Source: CBDDEC01 sp965226785 | GTDB taxonomy: Bacteria; Chloroflexota; Dehalococcoidia; UBA2979 | DNA: 64,000 bases | Reading direction: 5' to 3' | Assembly (NCBI GenBank): GCA_965226785.1 | Contig: CBDDEC010000004.1 | Location: 1,116,001 to 1,180,000 of the forward strand | Shown: positions 62,182 through 64,000 of the stretch, one piece after another | How positions within the stretch are numbered: position 1 is the first letter of the stretch | Layout: each line of letters opens with the position of its first letter | Made by a program: the position numbers and the translations under genes | The notes under the pieces: generated by a model | Databases searched by the model: none | The model's input: the letters and a program-made list of their open reading frames with translations, nothing else | What the model was told of the DNA's origin: nothing

Positions 62182-64000
62182 TCAGCTGGCGTCGCCACCG
62201 AGGACGCGCTGCGCCGTGTCGCGCGCGACCTCGAGGGCCTCATCGATCTTCGAGGCATCGCGTCCGCCGGCCTGTGCAAGCTGTGGCCGTCCTCCTCCGC
62301 CACCGCCCGCGATCTGCGCCGCCGCCCGCACGACCTCATCGGCGCGCAGCCCGCGCTCGACGACATCGTCGGTCGCCGCGGCGATGAACATCGGCCGCCC
62401 GTCGACCTCGGCCGCGAGCGTTACGAAGGCGCTGCCGAGCTTCGAGCGCAGCCGGTCGACCATCGGCTTCATCGCGTCGGCGGAGTCGACGACCACCCGT
62501 GCAATCACGACGTGCGTCCCATCGATCTCGACCGCGGAGCCGACGAGGTCGTCCGCCGCGCCGGAAGCTACGGCCAGTTCCGCCTCGTCAGCGCGCCGGC
62601 GCTCGGCCGCGAGTTGCTCCTCGAGCGCGTCGATGCGCGCGAGCACCTCGTCGTCGGGCACGCGGAAGCGGTGGGAGAGCTCGGTGACCTGATCGCTCCG
62701 CGCTTCGGCGTAGGCCTCCGCTTCAGGGCCGGTCAGAGCCTCGATGCGGCGCATGCCGGCGCCGATCGAGCCGTCGGCGACGATCACGAGGATGCCGATC
62801 TCTCCGGTCGAGCGGAGGTGCGTTCCGCCGCAGAGCTCACGGCTGTAACACTCGGCGCTGTGCTCGTGGCCCATCCCTCGGGCCTCGCAGTACTCGACCA
62901 TACGCACCCGCGCCGTGTAGCGATCCTCGAAGAAGGCGATCGCTCCGCGGTCGATGGCCTCTTCGTAATCCAGCTCGACCGTTTCGCTGCGGATGTTCTC
63001 GCGGATCTTTTCGTTCACGAGTCGCTGGATCGAGCGCAGCTCCTCGGCCGTCGGCGCCTCCGGGTGCGTGTAATCGAACCGCAGCCGGTCCGGCCCAACG
63101 TACGAACCGGCCTGCCGCACGTGGCTGCCGAGGATCTGTCGAAGCGCGGCGTGCAGCAGGTGGGTGCCGGTGTGATTGCGTTCGCTGCCACGCCGCCATG
63201 TGCCGTCGACCGCCGCCTCGGCCGCCTCTCCGAGGGCGATCGATCCTTCGGTGACGCGCCCGCTGTGGACGATCGCATCGCCGTACTGCTGCACGTCCTC
63301 GACGGCGAAGCGTCCGCCCGGCGTCACGATCTCGCCGCGGTCGGCGACCTGGCCGCCACCCTCGGCGTAGAGGGCGGTGGTATCGAGGACCAGCTCGCCG
63401 CTCTCGTCGGCTGCGAGTTGTTCCACGCGGTCGCTGCCTTGCGCGATGAACGTCACCTCGCCCCGCGCGGTGAGACCGTCGTAACCCGCGAACGTCGAGG
63501 TCAGCTCGAGCGACGCGTAGCGCTGGGCGCGGTCTGTGTCGTCGACCGTGAACTCGGCGCCCTTCGAGCGCTCGCGCTGAGCCGCCATCTCGGCTTCGAA
63601 GGCGGCCTCATCGACCTCGTAGCCACGCTCCCGCGCGACCTCGATGGTCAGCTCGGGCGGCAGGCCGTGCGTGTCGTAGAGGGTGAACATGTCGCGACCG
63701 GGAATGCGCTTTGACTCGCGCTCACGCTCGAGCACGTCCTCGAGCAGCTCGAGCCCGCGGTCGAGCGTATCGAGGAAGCGGCGCTCTTCGATGCCGACGA
63801 GACGCTGGATGAACTCGCGCTGGTCGGCCAGCTCCGGATTCGCTTGCAGCGAGTGTTCGATGGCCGTGCCGACCAGCTCCTCGAGGAAGGGTTCGTGCCG
63901 GCCGATGCGATTGGCGAAGTAGATAGCGCGCCGCAGCACCCGCCGCAGGACATAGCCGCGGCCCTCGTTCGAGGGCAGCACGCCGTCGTTGATGAGGAAG
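62182..64000 (-). CDS. alaS: Alanine-tRNA ligase, 5' partial
   Basis: The right window edge cuts off the N-terminal catalytic core; about 606 residues remain. They begin in FLINDGVLPSNEGRGYVLRR, then the editing domain with the zinc ligands NHTGTHLLHAAL and CGGTHL. A coiled segment and a C-terminal DHHA1/C-Ala domain ending RDASKIDEALEVARD complete the protein. Charges tRNA-Ala and clears mischarged Ser/Gly-tRNA. The stop is one base before the next gene. Confidence 0.96.
   Translation of the reverse strand, partial: FLINDGVLPSNEGRGYVLRRVLRRAIYFANRIGRHEPFLEELVGTAIEHSLQANPELADQREFIQRLVGIEERRFLDTLDRGLELLEDVLERERESKRIPGRDMFTLYDTHGLPPELTIEVARERGYEVDEAAFEAEMAAQRERSKGAEFTVDDTDRAQRYASLELTSTFAGYDGLTARGEVTFIAQGSDRVEQLAADESGELVLDTTALYAEGGGQVADRGEIVTPGGRFAVEDVQQYGDAIVHSGRVTEGSIALGEAAEAAVDGTWRRGSERNHTGTHLLHAALRQILGSHVRQAGSYVGPDRLRFDYTHPEAPTAEELRSIQRLVNEKIRENIRSETVELDYEEAIDRGAIAFFEDRYTARVRMVEYCEARGMGHEHSAECYSRELCGGTHLRSTGEIGILVIVADGSIGAGMRRIEALTGPEAEAYAEARSDQVTELSHRFRVPDDEVLARIDALEEQLAAERRRADEAELAVASGAADDLVGSAVEIDGTHVVIARVVVDSADAMKPMVDRLRSKLGSAFVTLAAEVDGRPMFIAAATDDVVERGLRADEVVRAAAQIAGGGGGGRPQLAQAGGRDASKIDEALEVARDTAQRVLGGDAS

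Overview
The window is ordinary chromosomal DNA of a GC-rich bacterium, almost wholly coding, with short intergenic gaps and no phage, insertion sequence, CRISPR array or plasmid gene. Several marks point to the Chloroflexota, most likely a Dehalococcoidia or Tepidiforma-like lineage. They are a TIGR03663 membrane protein next to a DUF2298 (Chlor_Arch_YYY) protein, a fused aroK-aroB gene, a ThrRS without a TGS domain under a T-box, and a baseplate-J-like membrane protein between alaS and ruvX. The assignment is an inference from gene content, not a computed placement.

Layout. 1-8.1 kb: the end of a pterin-binding-type protein, then mutL-mutS (mismatch repair), a small membrane protein and a NuoE/NuoF-like NADH-oxidising pair with its own promoter. 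8.1-20.6 kb: one long minus-strand run, rnc-smc-ftsY followed by four envelope genes (two very hydrophobic DUF2298/TIGR03663 proteins, an LPG-synthase-type membrane protein and an FAD oxidoreductase). 20.6-22.5 kb: cca coupled to a PHD/RING-like zinc protein and a two-helix membrane protein. 22.4-29.3 kb: GNAT, DinG with an exonuclease domain, a PHP phosphoesterase, a membrane protein, ispE, rsmA and a large (Alu-containing) SRP RNA. 29.4-37.1 kb: an unknown 478-residue protein, fabV, VOC and DinB-like proteins, lepA, and an Opp/Dpp ATPase pair. 37.3-44.2 kb: three tRNAs, T-box-thrS, a lipoprotein, biotin carboxylase plus biotin carrier, and infC-rpmI-rplT. 44.3-54.2 kb: an S9 peptidase, pheS-pheT, a secreted matrixin-type protease, a lone RAM domain, a VOC protein, moeA-mobB and a DUF1330 gene. 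54.2-64 kb: acyP, aroKB, aroC, a hypothetical gene, aroE, mltG, ruvX, the baseplate-J-like gene and alaS (cut by the right edge).

How the genes work together. Translation dominates: thrS, pheST, alaS, infC, L35, L20, rsmA, lepA, cca, three tRNAs, and the SRP RNA with its receptor FtsY. Genome maintenance is covered by mutSL, smc, dinG and ruvX, the shikimate pathway by aroKB, aroC and aroE, and cofactor or lipid supply by ispE, moeA-mobB, fabV and accC/BCCP.

Points that need care. Three genes (ispE, lepA and a DUF1330 gene) each carry one apparent missing base that splits an otherwise well conserved protein. Because ispE is normally essential in organisms that use the MEP pathway, sequence or assembly errors are the first explanation. 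mutS has no ATG, GTG or TTG at its conserved N-terminus. infC appears to start at ATC. No obviously new defence or mobile system is present; the least explained genes are the zinc-finger protein at 21.8 kb, the unknown protein at 29.4 kb and the envelope cluster at 8-15 kb.
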